From assembly GCF_900604285.1 (NCBI RefSeq), contig NZ_UWNY01000002.1, forward strand, positions 283,818 through 347,817: DNA of 64,000 nt, written 5' to 3'. This stretch comes from Varibaculum vaginae. Its GTDB lineage: Bacteria; Actinomycetota; Actinomycetes; Actinomycetales; Actinomycetaceae. A model generated the notes under the pieces. That model was not told the DNA's origin, made no database searches, and worked only from the letters and a program-made list of their open reading frames with translations. The stretch's first letter is position 1; each line of letters begins with the position of its first letter. Both the position numbers and the translations under genes were made by a program. Shown here one piece after another: positions 1 to 9,642 of this stretch.

Positions 1-484
1 CCCCAAAATGTAGCCCCGGGTGTCCCGGTTGCAAGATTCCAATCTTTTGGCCGGATTTAACCGCGGTTCCTACCGCTAAATCACTTGTCACCGGGGTATA
101 GGTGGTGCGAATTAGCTTCGTATGTTTAATCGAAATACTGGGCTTACCAGCGATGGTACCGACAAAGAAAACGGTTCCCGCACGCGCACTAAAAACCTCG
201 CTGCCGGCCGACATATCTAGATCGACTCCCCGGTGTCCGCTGCCCCAGGGAGAGGTTGGGGGGTTAAAGGCACGTAGGATTTTGACCCGGTGGCGACTTG
301 GCCACTGGTAATGCCCGATTTCCCCAGCAAGCCGCGCCAGGTTTACATTCTGTCCAAATCCTTGACCGCCGATAGTAATAAGAGCCGGGGGAGGTGGGGA
401 AAAAGCCAAGAGTAAGGCTGCGCCCAAAGCCGCCAGCAGTGCCCCGAAGGAATAGAGATTCTTCTTCATCCCCTCAGCTTGCAC
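1..484 (-). CDS. M23-family peptidase, secreted (3' end outside window)
   Basis: A partial minus-strand frame reads a short N-terminus, one hydrophobic segment (signal peptide or anchor), then a LytM/M23 domain. The motif HRGVDLD supplies the first zinc ligands (HxxxD type) and the visible end GLHFG is the HxH-like closing motif, so most of the catalytic domain is present. M23 enzymes are zinc endopeptidases that cut peptidoglycan cross-links. I prefer the GTG start at 484, with GGAGGG 7 nt upstream; an ATG at 469 is the alternative. It is divergent from rpsB, as for the M23-like gene beside rpsB in mycobacteria. The family is confident; the exact substrate is not readable. Confidence 0.8.
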   Translation of the reverse strand, partial: MQAEGMKKNLYSFGALLAALGAALLLAFSPPPPALITIGGQGFGQNVNLARLAGEIGHYQWPSRHRVKILRAFNPPTSPWGSGHRGVDLDMSAGSEVFSARAGTVFFVGTIAGKPSISIKHTKLIRTTYTPVTSDLAVGTAVKSGQKIGILQPGHPGLHFG

Positions 485-935
485 CCTCGCACCCTCCGCA
501 AGAATTTTCTAATAAGCAAACCAGGATGATGTGCCCTTATATAGCCCGGAGGACAAACGGGGGACAACCGCAGAGATAGCTGCAGGAACAACCAGAGTAA
601 ACCTTGAAAAATAAATAACCAGTATTTTCTTTTGGAAACTGTCAGCAGATTAACAGTGCTCAGTAGCGCTTTCAGCTTGGGGTACTTCCTTCCGGCCGCT
701 AAGATAGCACTTAGCGCCTGGCTAGCCAGGTGACTTCGCGTACGACTACCAGCTTCGCTGGGTCACGCTGGCTTCGGTCCTGTTTTTGGCGGGGATCTTT
801 TTGGGGCAAATCCTAAAGGGGTTTCTAACGGTAAAAACGGGTGTCAGCGGACGTCGTGCCAGGAACCGAATGAAAACCGTAAACCGGGGCACTAGCCCCT
901 AAACGCGTGCGTCCCAGACGCACTGAAAGGAAGTC
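485..935. other. Gene-free region between M23 peptidase and rpsB
   Basis: No credible gene is seen in 451 bases. It must hold the divergent promoters. It contains the 14-bp palindrome CCTGGCTAGCCAGG at 717-730 and two hairpins directly before rpsB, listed separately. The length and structure suggest a long rpsB leader, which is inference. Confidence 0.5.
886..923 (+). promoter_or_regulatory. Two hairpins in the rpsB leader
   Basis: A 5-bp stem (GGGGC, loop ACTA, 886-899) is followed by a perfect 7-bp stem (GTGCGTC, loop CCA, 907-923). The second ends two bases before the AAAGGAAG ribosome-binding site. S2 operons are autoregulated through leader structures in some bacteria, so this could be such a site; no known motif was recognised. 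Confidence 0.3.
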
Positions 936-1826
936 ATGGCGGTAGTAACCATGTCTGAGCTGCTGAAGAGCGGCGTTCACTTTGGACATCAAACCCGACG
1001 TTGGAATCCTAAGATGAAGCCCTTCATCTTGACTGATCGCAACGGTATTTATGTAATCGATTTAGCGCAGTCCCTAGATGGCATCAATCGTGCCTACGAT
1101 TTCGTGCAGCAAACTGTGCTGCGCGGGGGGAACATTCTCTTTGTTGGCACCAAGAAACAGGCGCAAGACTCCATTGCTGAACAGGCGGAGCGGGTAGGGA
1201 TGCCCTACGTTAATCAGCGCTGGTTGGGTGGTATGCTCACCAACTTTGGTACCGTACACAAGCGTCTGCAGCGTCTGCGGGAACTAGAACAAATCGACTT
1301 CGATGATGTTTCCGGTTCTGGACGCACCAAGAAAGAATTGCTGATGATGCGCCGCGAGAAAGACAAACTCGCCCGCACCCTGGGTGGTATTCGCGATATG
1401 GCGCGTATTCCTTCTGCTATCTGGGTAGTTGACACCAATAAAGAGCACCTGGCAGTGGCAGAAGCCAATAAACTTAATATCCCGATTGTGGCGATTTTGG
1501 ATACCAACTGCGATCCGGACGAAATCGAGTTTGGGATTCCTGGTAATGATGATGCTATCCGCTCGGTAGCTCTGCTCACCCGGATTATTGCCGATGCCTG
1601 CGCTGATGGTTTGATTGCTCGCTCGCAAAAGGCGGCTGCTAAGAAAGAAACTAGCGAAGATGCTGCTGTGGCCAGTGAAGAACCCTTGGCCGATTGGGAA
1701 CGTGAGCTGCTAGAGGGCTCCGCAAAAGGCGAAGCTAGCGAAGAAGCCGGCGAAGAGAAAGCTGAAGAGCCTGCTGCCTCCGCGGAAGAGGAAAAAGCTC
1801 CGGCTGAAGCAGAAAAGTCTGAATAA
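936..1826 (+). CDS. rpsB: 30S ribosomal protein S2
   Basis: Structural protein of the small ribosomal subunit, needed to recruit S1 or stabilise the back of the 30S head. The first 230 residues match S2 throughout ([15 protein letters not shown], the central IDLAQSLDG and [12 protein letters not shown] segments). Residues about 235-296 form a low-complexity Ala/Glu-rich acidic tail, longer than in E. coli S2 and common in actinobacteria. ATG 936 follows AAAGGAAG. It is the first gene of an rpsB-tsf pair separated by 33 bp, with a terminator after tsf. Confidence 0.97.
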   Translation: MAVVTMSELLKSGVHFGHQTRRWNPKMKPFILTDRNGIYVIDLAQSLDGINRAYDFVQQTVLRGGNILFVGTKKQAQDSIAEQAERVGMPYVNQRWLGGMLTNFGTVHKRLQRLRELEQIDFDDVSGSGRTKKELLMMRREKDKLARTLGGIRDMARIPSAIWVVDTNKEHLAVAEANKLNIPIVAILDTNCDPDEIEFGIPGNDDAIRSVALLTRIIADACADGLIARSQKAAAKKETSEDAAVASEEPLADWERELLEGSAKGEASEEAGEEKAEEPAASAEEEKAPAEAEKSE

Positions 1827-1859
1827 TCCGCTAAGGATCGTTAAGAGAGGAACATACTT

Positions 1860-2696
1860 ATGGCTATTTCGATGCAAGACATTAAAGAGCTGCGCGAACT
1901 GACCGGTGCCGGTCTAATGGAAGTAAAGAAAGCCCTGGAAGAGGCCAACGGTGACAAGGAAGCAGCTGTAAAGGCAATTCGGTTAGCGGGTAAGAAATCC
2001 CTAGCTAAGCGGGAAGATCGTTCTACCGCTAATGGTCTGGTAATGGCGAAAGTTCTGGATACTGCGGACGGACAGGCCGGGGTAATGGTAGAGCTAAACT
2101 CCGAAACTGACTTTGTGGGCAAGTCCCCCAAGTTTGTGGAGGCCGCCGAGGAAATCATGCAGGCGTTGGTAGACAGCGGGGTAAGCACTCGTGACGACCT
2201 GTTGGCCGCAAAATGCGGTGAGGGCACCGTGAAAGACAAGGTAGAGGAAATCGGCGCTCTCTTCTCCGAGAATATTGTTTTGGGTAAGGTTACCCGGATT
2301 GAGGGCGAGGCTGTGACCAGCTACTTGCATTACTCTTCCGCGGATCTTCCCGCGCAGGTCGGGGTGCTGGTGGCCACTGATAAGGCTGGCGCAGAAGTCG
2401 CTCACGATATTGCGCTGCATGTTGCTGCCTATAGCCCCCGTTTTATTGATCGCGAGGAAGTTCCCCAGTCTGAGCTGGATAAGGAACGCGAAACTCTGCG
2501 GGAAATGACCATTAAAGAGGGCAAACCCGAAAAGATTGTCGACAAGATTGTTGAAGGCCGGATGGGATCCTTCTACAAGGATAATTGCCTGCTAGATCAG
2601 GATTTTGCAAAAGATCCCAAGAAAACAGTAGGGCAGATTGTGAAAGCGGCTGGCGGTAAAGTTACTGCTTTCGCCCGTTTCCACGTAGGTTCTTAA
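1860..2696 (+). CDS. tsf: Translation elongation factor Ts
   Basis: Nucleotide exchange factor that releases GDP from EF-Tu. The N-terminal UBA-like domain (QDIKELRELTGAGLMEVKKA) and the core TDFVGK motif that inserts into EF-Tu are both present. The length of 278 residues is normal for actinobacteria. ATG 1860 is preceded by GAGAGGAA. It is cotranscribed with rpsB; a strong hairpin terminator follows 12 bp after the stop. Confidence 0.97.
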   Translation: MAISMQDIKELRELTGAGLMEVKKALEEANGDKEAAVKAIRLAGKKSLAKREDRSTANGLVMAKVLDTADGQAGVMVELNSETDFVGKSPKFVEAAEEIMQALVDSGVSTRDDLLAAKCGEGTVKDKVEEIGALFSENIVLGKVTRIEGEAVTSYLHYSSADLPAQVGVLVATDKAGAEVAHDIALHVAAYSPRFIDREEVPQSELDKERETLREMTIKEGKPEKIVDKIVEGRMGSFYKDNCLLDQDFAKDPKKTVGQIVKAAGGKVTAFARFHVGS

Positions 2697-2707
2697 GTAG
2701 ATAAAGA

Positions 2708-2742
2708 TGTGGCCTCAGGAAAATCCTGAGGCCACACTTTTA
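2708..2742 (+). terminator. Terminator after tsf
   Basis: A perfect 13-bp stem (TGTGGCCTCAGGA and its complement, loop AAA) is followed by CTTTTAT. It separates rpsB-tsf from pyrH. Confidence 0.85.
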
Positions 2743-2884
2743 TGTTCACAAGCTAAAAACCCGGATTTTACCGGGATAAATAAGTAAGAAGTCCCTGGGG
2801 GCGACCTCAGGCAGTAATCTTCGGGTTAAGGTGGTAGGGACAGGTGCTGCCTGCCGGCCAGTAACGATATTTAAGGGGACAAGG

Positions 2885-3619
2885 GTGAACCAAGAAATCG
2901 CAAATAAACAACGCAGAGTGATGCTGAAGTTGTCTGGAGAGGTCTTTGGCGGCGGGCATGTCGGCATGGATTTAGACGTTATTAATTCGGTAGCTCACCA
3001 AATCGGAGCCGCAGTTGAACGGGGAGTTCAGGTTGCGGTAGTAGTGGGCGGGGGGAACTTCTTCCGGGGTGCCGAACTTTCTCAGCGCGGTCTAGATCGG
3101 GCGCGTGCCGACTATATGGGAATGCTGGGAACAGTAATGAATTCCCTGGCTCTACAAGATCTGTTAGAACAGGCAGGGGTGACCACCCGAGTGCAGACTG
3201 CGATTACCATGGGGCAAATTGCAGAGCCTTATATTCCTCTAAAAGCTGTGCGCCATATGGAAAAGGGACGGGTAGTGATTTTCGGCGCCGGCAGCGGTCT
3301 GCCATTCTTCTCTACTGACACCGTTAGTGCCCAGCGAGCCCTCGAAACCCACTGCCAAGAGCTATTAGTTGGGAAAAACGGGGTTGATGGGGTTTATAGT
3401 GCGGATCCCAAGTGCGACCCCAGTGCCACCCGCTTTGACCATCTCACCTATCAGGAAGCTCTGCAAAAAGGGCTAAAAGTTATGGATGCTACCGCCTTTA
3501 GTCTTTGCATGGACAATGGTCTTAATACCCGGGTTTTTGGTATGTCTGAGCCTGGCAACGTTACTTCCGCCCTCCTGGGTGAGACAATCGGTACATTAGT
3601 TTCTGCTGAAAAGGAGTAG
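2885..3619 (+). CDS. pyrH: Uridylate kinase (UMP kinase)
   Basis: Hexameric bacterial UMP kinase that makes UDP from UMP and ATP in pyrimidine synthesis. The frame shows the amino-acid-kinase fold: [12 protein letters not shown] at the N-terminus, [11 protein letters not shown] in the phosphate-binding loop, and [11 protein letters not shown] near the nucleotide site. I choose GTG 2885, with AAGGGG 6 nt upstream; this gives 244 residues, the family norm. The open frame extends further upstream to 2831, but that part does not look like the family. It starts a run pyrH-frr-cdsA with spacings of 4 and 0 bp. Confidence 0.95.
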   Translation: MNQEIANKQRRVMLKLSGEVFGGGHVGMDLDVINSVAHQIGAAVERGVQVAVVVGGGNFFRGAELSQRGLDRARADYMGMLGTVMNSLALQDLLEQAGVTTRVQTAITMGQIAEPYIPLKAVRHMEKGRVVIFGAGSGLPFFSTDTVSAQRALETHCQELLVGKNGVDGVYSADPKCDPSATRFDHLTYQEALQKGLKVMDATAFSLCMDNGLNTRVFGMSEPGNVTSALLGETIGTLVSAEKE

Positions 3620-3623
3620 CCAA

Positions 3624-4181
3624 GTGATTGACGATATTCTGCTCGAGGCCGAGGACAAGATGGAAAAAGCCATCGAATTTTCCCGGGAAGAGTTCACCAC
3701 TATCCGTACGGGGCGCGCCAATGCCGCCATGTTTAACCCGATTTTGGTGGAGTATTACGGGGCACCCACGCCTTTGCAGCAACTGGCGACTATCAATATT
3801 CCGGAGCCACGTACGGTGTTGATTGCCCCCTATGATAAGTCCTCCACTAAAGATGTTATCAAGGCCCTTCGGGATTCTGACCTGGGGGTTAACCCCACTG
3901 ACGAAGGTAACCATATTCGGGTTACCCTACCGGAACTTACCGAGGAACGGCGTCGTGACTACGTAAAGCTAGCGGGGCAAAAGGCCGAGGAAGGCCGGGT
4001 TACCATTCGCGGTATTCGCCGCAAAGCTATGGATCAGCTAGCTAAGTTGAAGAAAGATGGCGATGCTGGTGAGGACGAAGTAACGCGTGCGGAAAAAGAA
4101 ATTGAGGCTCTGACTAAGAAGCAGGTAGACACCATGGATGCTTTGCTGGAGTCCAAAGAAAAAGAATTAATGGAGATGTAG
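3624..4181 (+). CDS. frr: Ribosome recycling factor
   Basis: Splits post-termination ribosomes together with EF-G. It is 185 residues long and matches the family along its length (EFTTIRTGRANAAMF, LPELTEERRRDYVKLA, VTIRGIRRKAMDQL). GTG 3624 starts 4 bp after the pyrH stop, with AAAGGAG in the end of pyrH, so translation is probably coupled. Confidence 0.97.
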   Translation: MIDDILLEAEDKMEKAIEFSREEFTTIRTGRANAAMFNPILVEYYGAPTPLQQLATINIPEPRTVLIAPYDKSSTKDVIKALRDSDLGVNPTDEGNHIRVTLPELTEERRRDYVKLAGQKAEEGRVTIRGIRRKAMDQLAKLKKDGDAGEDEVTRAEKEIEALTKKQVDTMDALLESKEKELMEM

Positions 4182-5072
4182 TTGAAGCAACCTCCCCATG
4201 CCTTAAGCAAGGGATCGGCATCTGCCATGAACTCAGAACCTACTAAGAATCCGCCTGCGAAAGCCGAAAAATCGCGGGCGGGTCGTAACTTGCCAGCCTC
4301 AATCGGCGTGGGAGTAGGGCTGGGAGCCTTGGTACTGGCACTGCTATTAGCACCCACAGTTTTTTTCCTAGTGTTCGTAATGGTAGTGGCGATAATGGCT
4401 GAAGTAGAGATGGCCAGAGCCCTTTCCCGTATCCGGATAAAATTGTGTCTTCCACCCCTTTGGGTAGGAACTATCGGGATGCTACTTTGCGCCTATCTGC
4501 TTGGGCCCGAAGGGCTGTGGGCAGCACTATTGGCAACCCTGATTACCTGCGCGATTTGGCGCTTAAGCGTGGGGCCGTCTAAGTTTGCTACCCGCGATCT
4601 TTTAGCTACCTGCTTTGTCGCTATCTATTTGCCGTTCTTAGCTTCTTTCGTAGTGATTATGCTGCATAATCCACATTATCCGGCGCCGATTATTCTCTGG
4701 ATTGTGATCACTATATGTAATGATATAGGCGGTTATGTGGCGGGGGTGCTTAAAGGAAAGCACCCGATGGCTCCGGCAGTATCTCCCGCGAAAAGCTGGG
4801 AAGGGTTTGCAGGCTCCCTGGTGATGTGTACGTTGGCTGCTACTATCGCGGTATGGGCTACAGGAACTCCGCTGTGGGCAATTGCGGCGCTAGGGATATT
4901 AACCCCCATTCTTGCCACTTGCGGCGATCTGGGGGAGTCCCTGATTAAGCGAGATTTGCAGCTTAAAGATATGGGTCACTTGCTGCCTGGTCACGGCGGG
5001 GTAATGGATCGCTTAGATTCACTGCTGCTCACGGTGCCATTGTTCTTTGTAGTCTCACTATTTATCTTTTAA
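4182..5072 (+). CDS. cdsA: Phosphatidate cytidylyltransferase (CDP-diglyceride synthase)
   Basis: Integral membrane enzyme that makes CDP-diacylglycerol from phosphatidate and CTP, the branch point of phospholipid synthesis. The family signature is intact near the C-terminus (LIKRDLQLKDMG followed by LPGHGGVMDRLDS). Several hydrophobic segments span residues about 45-290. The TTG at 4182 abuts the frr stop and has GGAG 8 nt upstream. ATG 4227 is an alternative start with a weaker, more distant AGGGA. The polar Lys-rich N-terminus would be cytoplasmic. Confidence 0.92.
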   Translation: MKQPPHALSKGSASAMNSEPTKNPPAKAEKSRAGRNLPASIGVGVGLGALVLALLLAPTVFFLVFVMVVAIMAEVEMARALSRIRIKLCLPPLWVGTIGMLLCAYLLGPEGLWAALLATLITCAIWRLSVGPSKFATRDLLATCFVAIYLPFLASFVVIMLHNPHYPAPIILWIVITICNDIGGYVAGVLKGKHPMAPAVSPAKSWEGFAGSLVMCTLAATIAVWATGTPLWAIAALGILTPILATCGDLGESLIKRDLQLKDMGHLLPGHGGVMDRLDSLLLTVPLFFVVSLFIF

Positions 5073-5085
5073 GGACGGGGCAAAA

Positions 5086-6390
5086 ATGGCGAAACCACAA
5101 GCCCCGGAAGCGGAGAAAAATACGGTTAAAACTGGGGGAAAGGAATACTTCCTCCCCAAGAGTGCTGCCAGTGATAAAGAATTGATGCGCCGGGCTCGTC
5201 CTCGCCGCGATCCTGCCCAGGTAATGCCCACCGATCAAGTACCCGAGGGCGCCAGTAGCCCGGATGCACGTCCCGTACTGCGCTTTCAAGCAACTAGGCG
5301 GGTAAAACCGCAGGAACATTTGGCGGATTTTAATCTGGCGGGACGTAAACAACTGCTAAAAGATGCTGGCTTCCCAGCTTTTCGTGCTGACCAGTTATCC
5401 CGGCATTATTTCACTCATCTGACTACTGATCCGCAGCAAATGTCAGATTTACCCGCCAATGGACGAGAAAAGCTAACTGAACTGGCTTTCCCCTCTTTGG
5501 TTCAGCAAGTAATATCTCATAGCGGTGACCGGGGAATGACTCGCAAATACCTGTGGCGTCTATTTGATGGCGCTGAAGTAGAGTCGGTGTTGATGCGGTA
5601 TCCTTCCCGCGCTACTCTCTGTATTTCTTGTGAAGTGGGATGCGGCATGGCCTGTCCGTTTTGCGCGACTGGGCAAATGGGGCTGACTCGTAACCTTTCC
5701 ACCGCGGAAATCGTGGAACAGGTGCGTTTGGCACGAAAGGCCTGTCAGGAGGGCGAGCTTGGCGGAACTCCCTGTAACCTTTCCAACGTGGTGTTTATGG
5801 GAATGGGGGAACCCATGGTGAATTATCGCGCAGTTCTAGGCGCGGTACGCCGGTTAATCGCCGATCCTCCGGAGGGGTTTGGCATGTCGGCGCGGGGAAT
5901 CACGGTTTCGACTGTGGGGCTGGTGCCGGGAATTAAGAAGCTGACGGAAGAAAAAATCCCTCTCACCTTGGCTATTTCTTTACATGCTCCCGATGACGAA
6001 TTACGTGATCAGCTGATTCCTTTGAATTCTCGGTTCAAGGTCAGTGAACTCTTGGATGCCGCCTACCAGTATTTTCAAGTTACCGGCAGGCGCGTTTCCA
6101 TTGAATATGCTCTGATTAAAAACATGAATGATCAAGTTTGGCGGGCGGGCTTGTTGGCGGATTTACTGAATGCTCGCGGGCGTGGTTGGGCGCATGTGAA
6201 CCCGATTCCTCTAAATCCCACTCCGGGATCTATCTGGACGGCGAGTGAATCCCGCGCTCAAGCAGAATTTGTGGATACTCTGGAGAGTAAAGGTATAACT
6301 ACCACTATCCGTGATACTCGCGGACAGGACATTGACGGAGCGTGTGGCCAATTGGCGACCAAATCTCGGAAGGAGAGGGCTGGCAAATGA
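5086..6390 (+). CDS. rlmN: Dual-specificity 23S rRNA/tRNA adenine-C2 methyltransferase
   Basis: Radical-SAM enzyme that methylates A2503 of 23S rRNA and A37 of some tRNAs. The cluster motif CGMACPFCATG (CX3CX2C), the GMGEPMVNY segment and the C-terminal GACGQL holding the second catalytic cysteine are visible. At 434 residues it is longer than usual because of an N-terminal extension of about 60 polar residues. ATG 5086 follows AAGGA. Its TGA overlaps the next ATG (ATGA). Confidence 0.95.
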   Translation: MAKPQAPEAEKNTVKTGGKEYFLPKSAASDKELMRRARPRRDPAQVMPTDQVPEGASSPDARPVLRFQATRRVKPQEHLADFNLAGRKQLLKDAGFPAFRADQLSRHYFTHLTTDPQQMSDLPANGREKLTELAFPSLVQQVISHSGDRGMTRKYLWRLFDGAEVESVLMRYPSRATLCISCEVGCGMACPFCATGQMGLTRNLSTAEIVEQVRLARKACQEGELGGTPCNLSNVVFMGMGEPMVNYRAVLGAVRRLIADPPEGFGMSARGITVSTVGLVPGIKKLTEEKIPLTLAISLHAPDDELRDQLIPLNSRFKVSELLDAAYQYFQVTGRRVSIEYALIKNMNDQVWRAGLLADLLNARGRGWAHVNPIPLNPTPGSIWTASESRAQAEFVDTLESKGITTTIRDTRGQDIDGACGQLATKSRKERAGK

Positions 6391-6938
6391 GTGAGAACAG
6401 CTTTCCGCGAGCCGGTTATTTTACGCGGGGGTACGATCCAGCACAGGTTGACGAGTTTTTCACTAAGGCTCGTAAGGCCTACGAGGGTGGGGTGCCTGCG
6501 GAAAAATTCTCGGCTGCCCAGGTGCGGGGTGCCCATTTTGACCTGGTGCGGCGGGGCTATCAGACGAGCGCTATTGATCAAGCGATGGATCGTCTAGAGG
6601 CAGCGTTCGTGCGCCGTGACCGTGCGGATAACGTGGCGGTTAACGGTTCCCAAGCTTGGATGGAGCGGGTGGCGCAGCGGGCAACTACTCTGTATCCCCG
6701 GATGCTCCGTCCTCGGGGTAAACGTTTTGCCCATCCGGATGGAAAAGGCTATGACGCTGCTCAGGTGGATGAGCTTCTAGACCAGCTGGCACAGTATTTT
6801 GACTCTGATGAGGGGATGACTTCTGCTCAGATTCGTAGCGCCACTTTCAAGACCGCCAAGAATGAAAAAGCCTATAAAGAGGGCGTTGTTGATGCTTATC
6901 TTTCGCGGGCAGTAGAAGTATTGCTGGCGGTAGAATAG
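6387..6938 (+). CDS. DivIVA-domain protein
   Basis: The 183-residue protein has two copies of the DivIVA-like motif (RGYDPAQVDEFF near residue 15 and KGYDAAQVDELL near residue 118), as in small actinobacterial DivIVA-domain proteins that sit at poles or septa or bind other Wag31-type scaffolds. ATG 6387 overlaps the rlmN stop, with AGGAGAGGG upstream, so it is coupled to rlmN. No long coiled coil like that of Wag31 is present. Its role is therefore inferred as envelope or cell-division related only. Confidence 0.8.
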   Translation: MSENSFPRAGYFTRGYDPAQVDEFFTKARKAYEGGVPAEKFSAAQVRGAHFDLVRRGYQTSAIDQAMDRLEAAFVRRDRADNVAVNGSQAWMERVAQRATTLYPRMLRPRGKRFAHPDGKGYDAAQVDELLDQLAQYFDSDEGMTSAQIRSATFKTAKNEKAYKEGVVDAYLSRAVEVLLAVE

Positions 6939-6993
6939 CCGCTGGTGGGCGCGCAGATACCGTCAAAATAATGCTGGTGATTTGGGAGGGATA

Positions 6994-8208
6994 GTGCGGG
7001 ACGTTTTTATCTTGGGATCCACCGGATCTATCGGCACCCAAGCCTTAGCAGTAATTACTCAAAATCTGGAGCGTTTTCGCGTTCGCGGTTTGAGCGCTGG
7101 GGGATCTAACCTAGCTTTACTGGCGCGCCAAGCTGCGAGCTTCCGTCCACAGATAGTGGCAATTTCCCAAGATAAGAGGGAGGAATTCGCTGCTACACTA
7201 GCTGCGGAACTTCCTGGCGGTGAAAAATATAGTCCCGAGATTTTGTCTGGGGGAGATGCGAGTGCCCTCCTGGCGGGGAGAGCCAGTCACGAGGCGGTAG
7301 TGCTCAATGGAATTACCGGTGGGGTGGGTCTAGCTCCTACTTTGGCTGCTCTAGAAAGCGGAGCCACCTTAGCGCTGGCAAATAAGGAATCTTTGATTGT
7401 CGGCGGTGCCCTGGTGAAAGCTGCCTGCCGACGCCCTGGCCAGATTGTGCCGGTGGATTCAGAACACTCGGCGATTGCCCAGGCTTTGGCTTCTGGCGTG
7501 CATCATAAGGGACTGACCAGTGTAAACCAGGATGGGCGCAGTGAAGTTAGCCAGATTATTCTCACTGCCTCTGGCGGGCCGTTTCGGGGGCAGAAACGGG
7601 CAGACTTAGCAGAAGTTAACGCGCAGCAGGCTCTTAATCACCCCACCTGGTCGATGGGGCCAGTAGTCACTATTAATTCTTCAACTTTGGTGAACAAGGG
7701 GTTAGAGCTGATAGAGGCGCATTTGCTGTTTGATGTTGCTCCCGAAAATATTGTGCCGGTGATTCACCCCCAGTCGATTATTCATTCCGGGGTTACCTGG
7801 CGGGATGGGGCTACTATTTTGCAGGCCTCCCCACCGGATATGCGTCTACCGATTGCCTTGGGGTTAGATTGGCCGGTGCGCCTGGAAAAAACAGTCATGC
7901 CCCTGGATTTCACCAAGACCCAGCAGTGGCAGTTTGAGCCGGTAGATCATGAGACTTTCCCGGCGATAAAACTAGCGCGGCAGGCAGTGGCAGCTTCGGC
8001 TACTCACCCGGCGGTCTATAACGCCGCCAATGAAGTGTTCGTAGCGGCCTTCCTGAAAGGAAACCTACCTTACCTGAAAATAGTGGATTCTCTGGCGCAA
8101 GTATTATCTGAACATGTCGGTATTGATAATCCGGATTTAACGCAAATCATGAACGTACAAACTTGGGCGAAAACTAGGGCTCAGGAAATTGTCATAAACA
8201 CTAGGTAG
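6994..8208 (+). CDS. dxr: 1-deoxy-D-xylulose 5-phosphate reductoisomerase
   Basis: Second enzyme of the MEP isoprenoid pathway, making MEP from DXP with NADPH. The Rossmann start VFILGSTGSIG, the ALANKESLIVGG and PVDSEHSA active-site segments and the SGGPFRG loop are intact. GTG 6994 is 4 nt after GGGAGGG; a TTG at 6982 would place the Shine-Dalgarno inside the gene and is less likely. At 404 residues it is normal. With the ispG two genes on, two MEP steps flank a protease, the usual actinobacterial order. Confidence 0.96.
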   Translation: MRDVFILGSTGSIGTQALAVITQNLERFRVRGLSAGGSNLALLARQAASFRPQIVAISQDKREEFAATLAAELPGGEKYSPEILSGGDASALLAGRASHEAVVLNGITGGVGLAPTLAALESGATLALANKESLIVGGALVKAACRRPGQIVPVDSEHSAIAQALASGVHHKGLTSVNQDGRSEVSQIILTASGGPFRGQKRADLAEVNAQQALNHPTWSMGPVVTINSSTLVNKGLELIEAHLLFDVAPENIVPVIHPQSIIHSGVTWRDGATILQASPPDMRLPIALGLDWPVRLEKTVMPLDFTKTQQWQFEPVDHETFPAIKLARQAVAASATHPAVYNAANEVFVAAFLKGNLPYLKIVDSLAQVLSEHVGIDNPDLTQIMNVQTWAKTRAQEIVINTR

Positions 8209-8217
8209 GCTACCCCC

Positions 8218-9507
8218 ATGGCGTTTTTGCTGGGAATAATAATTTTGGTTATTGGGCTACTTATCTCTATTGGCCTGCACGAATGTGGGCATCTATTGCC
8301 CGCTAAGAAATTTGGGGCGCTAGTTCCCCAGTTCATGATTGGTTTTGGGCCCACCCTGTTTTCGCGCAAACGTGGGGAAACCGAGTACGGGGTAAAAGCC
8401 GTACTCCTGGGGGGTTACTGTCGGATCCTGGGAATGTATGGACCGGGTGACCCTGATCAATTTGGATACAAACTTGACGGCAAGAAACTCTCGGTACGCC
8501 AGGCACGTGCACTGGATCCGCAACAAGCAGACAGCTTGGTTCCTACTTGGTCGCAGGAAGCCCGGGATACCTCGCTAGCTGAAATTCCCCGGGAGCAACG
8601 TTCCCGAGCTTTTTATAACCTGCCGGTGCGCCACCGCCTGGTAGTTATGTTCGGCGGGCCAGTTATGAATCTATTCCTAGCGTTCGTACTGATGGGGGTA
8701 GCGATGCTGGGAATTGGGATTGCCACTCCCACCACCACCGTCGATAAAGCAGTGTGCCTAAAAGCCGGTCAAGTAGTCGATTGTTCCCAAACAGGAGCTC
8801 AGCCTTCTCCGGGAGCTAAAGCCGGGATTAAATCCGGGGATGTTCTACTTGCCTGGAACGGTAAGAAAATCAACAGTTGGGAAGACCTGCGAAAATATGC
8901 GCAGGCTACTCGGGGAGATGCTACCGTTTCGGTGCGGCGCGGAGGAGAAGTAATTGACCTTCAGCTTTCCGGGGTGGAGGGGAAAGCCGGCCTCTATGCG
9001 CGTTCGGAGCGTCAAAGCACTGGACTTGCCACCTATGGGCAAACCATGTGGCAAATGTTTTACCAAACCGCAGCAGTAGTATTAAAACTACCGGTTGCCG
9101 TATGGGACGTAGGGGTTGCGGTATTTACCGACTCCCCGCGAGATAGCTCTGGGATTATGTCGGTGCTAGGGGTAGGGCGCATCGCCGGGGAAATCGGTTC
9201 CGCTCCGGCTACCCAAATAACTCTAGCTGACCGCGCGGGAGGAATGCTTTCTCTGCTGGCTTCGTTAAATATGGCGCTGTTTGTATTTAATCTGATTCCG
9301 CTACCGCCCTTAGATGGGGGACATATTGCCGGTGCCTGTTGGCAAGGAATCAAGAATGGCTATGCGCGGCTGCGTTCTCGCCCTGCGCCGGGGCCAATCG
9401 ATGCTGCGAAAGCTGTACCACTCACCTATGTGGTGGCAGGACTGTTGATTGCGATGACAGTGCTGCTGATGGTCGCAGATATCGTTGATCCGATTAGCTT
9501 GCCATAG
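8218..9507 (+). CDS. Site-2 intramembrane zinc protease (RseP/Rip1 family)
   Basis: Membrane metalloprotease that cleaves anti-sigma factors or other single-pass proteins within the membrane. The zinc motif HECGH lies in the first membrane segment (residues 21-25), the third ligand motif NLIPLPPLDGG lies near residue 360, and a single PDZ domain (about residues 195-260, AGIKSGDVLLAWNGKK) sits between. Further hydrophobic segments are near residues 145 and 400. It lies between dxr and ispG exactly as Rip1 (Rv2869c) does in mycobacteria. A charged insertion (residues about 85-130) follows the first segment. Confidence 0.93.
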   Translation: MAFLLGIIILVIGLLISIGLHECGHLLPAKKFGALVPQFMIGFGPTLFSRKRGETEYGVKAVLLGGYCRILGMYGPGDPDQFGYKLDGKKLSVRQARALDPQQADSLVPTWSQEARDTSLAEIPREQRSRAFYNLPVRHRLVVMFGGPVMNLFLAFVLMGVAMLGIGIATPTTTVDKAVCLKAGQVVDCSQTGAQPSPGAKAGIKSGDVLLAWNGKKINSWEDLRKYAQATRGDATVSVRRGGEVIDLQLSGVEGKAGLYARSERQSTGLATYGQTMWQMFYQTAAVVLKLPVAVWDVGVAVFTDSPRDSSGIMSVLGVGRIAGEIGSAPATQITLADRAGGMLSLLASLNMALFVFNLIPLPPLDGGHIAGACWQGIKNGYARLRSRPAPGPIDAAKAVPLTYVVAGLLIAMTVLLMVADIVDPISLP

Positions 9508-9630
9508 CCTCTTGCGATATTGCTAGGGTTTTTGATCCTAGCTGCATCCAGATGCCCTATAAAGACCGTGGTATTAGCGCAGGTAGAGGGGGAAGGGTTG
9601 GGGAAAGTAGGGGTTTAGCGGCTCAGGCGT

Positions 9631-9642
9631 CATAATAGGAAC
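9631..9642 (+). promoter_or_regulatory. Candidate -10 box for a leaderless ispG mRNA
   Basis: CATAAT at 9631-9636 ends 6 nt before the GTG start of ispG, and there is no properly spaced Shine-Dalgarno. No clear -35 was seen. Leaderless initiation is inferred. Confidence 0.4.
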
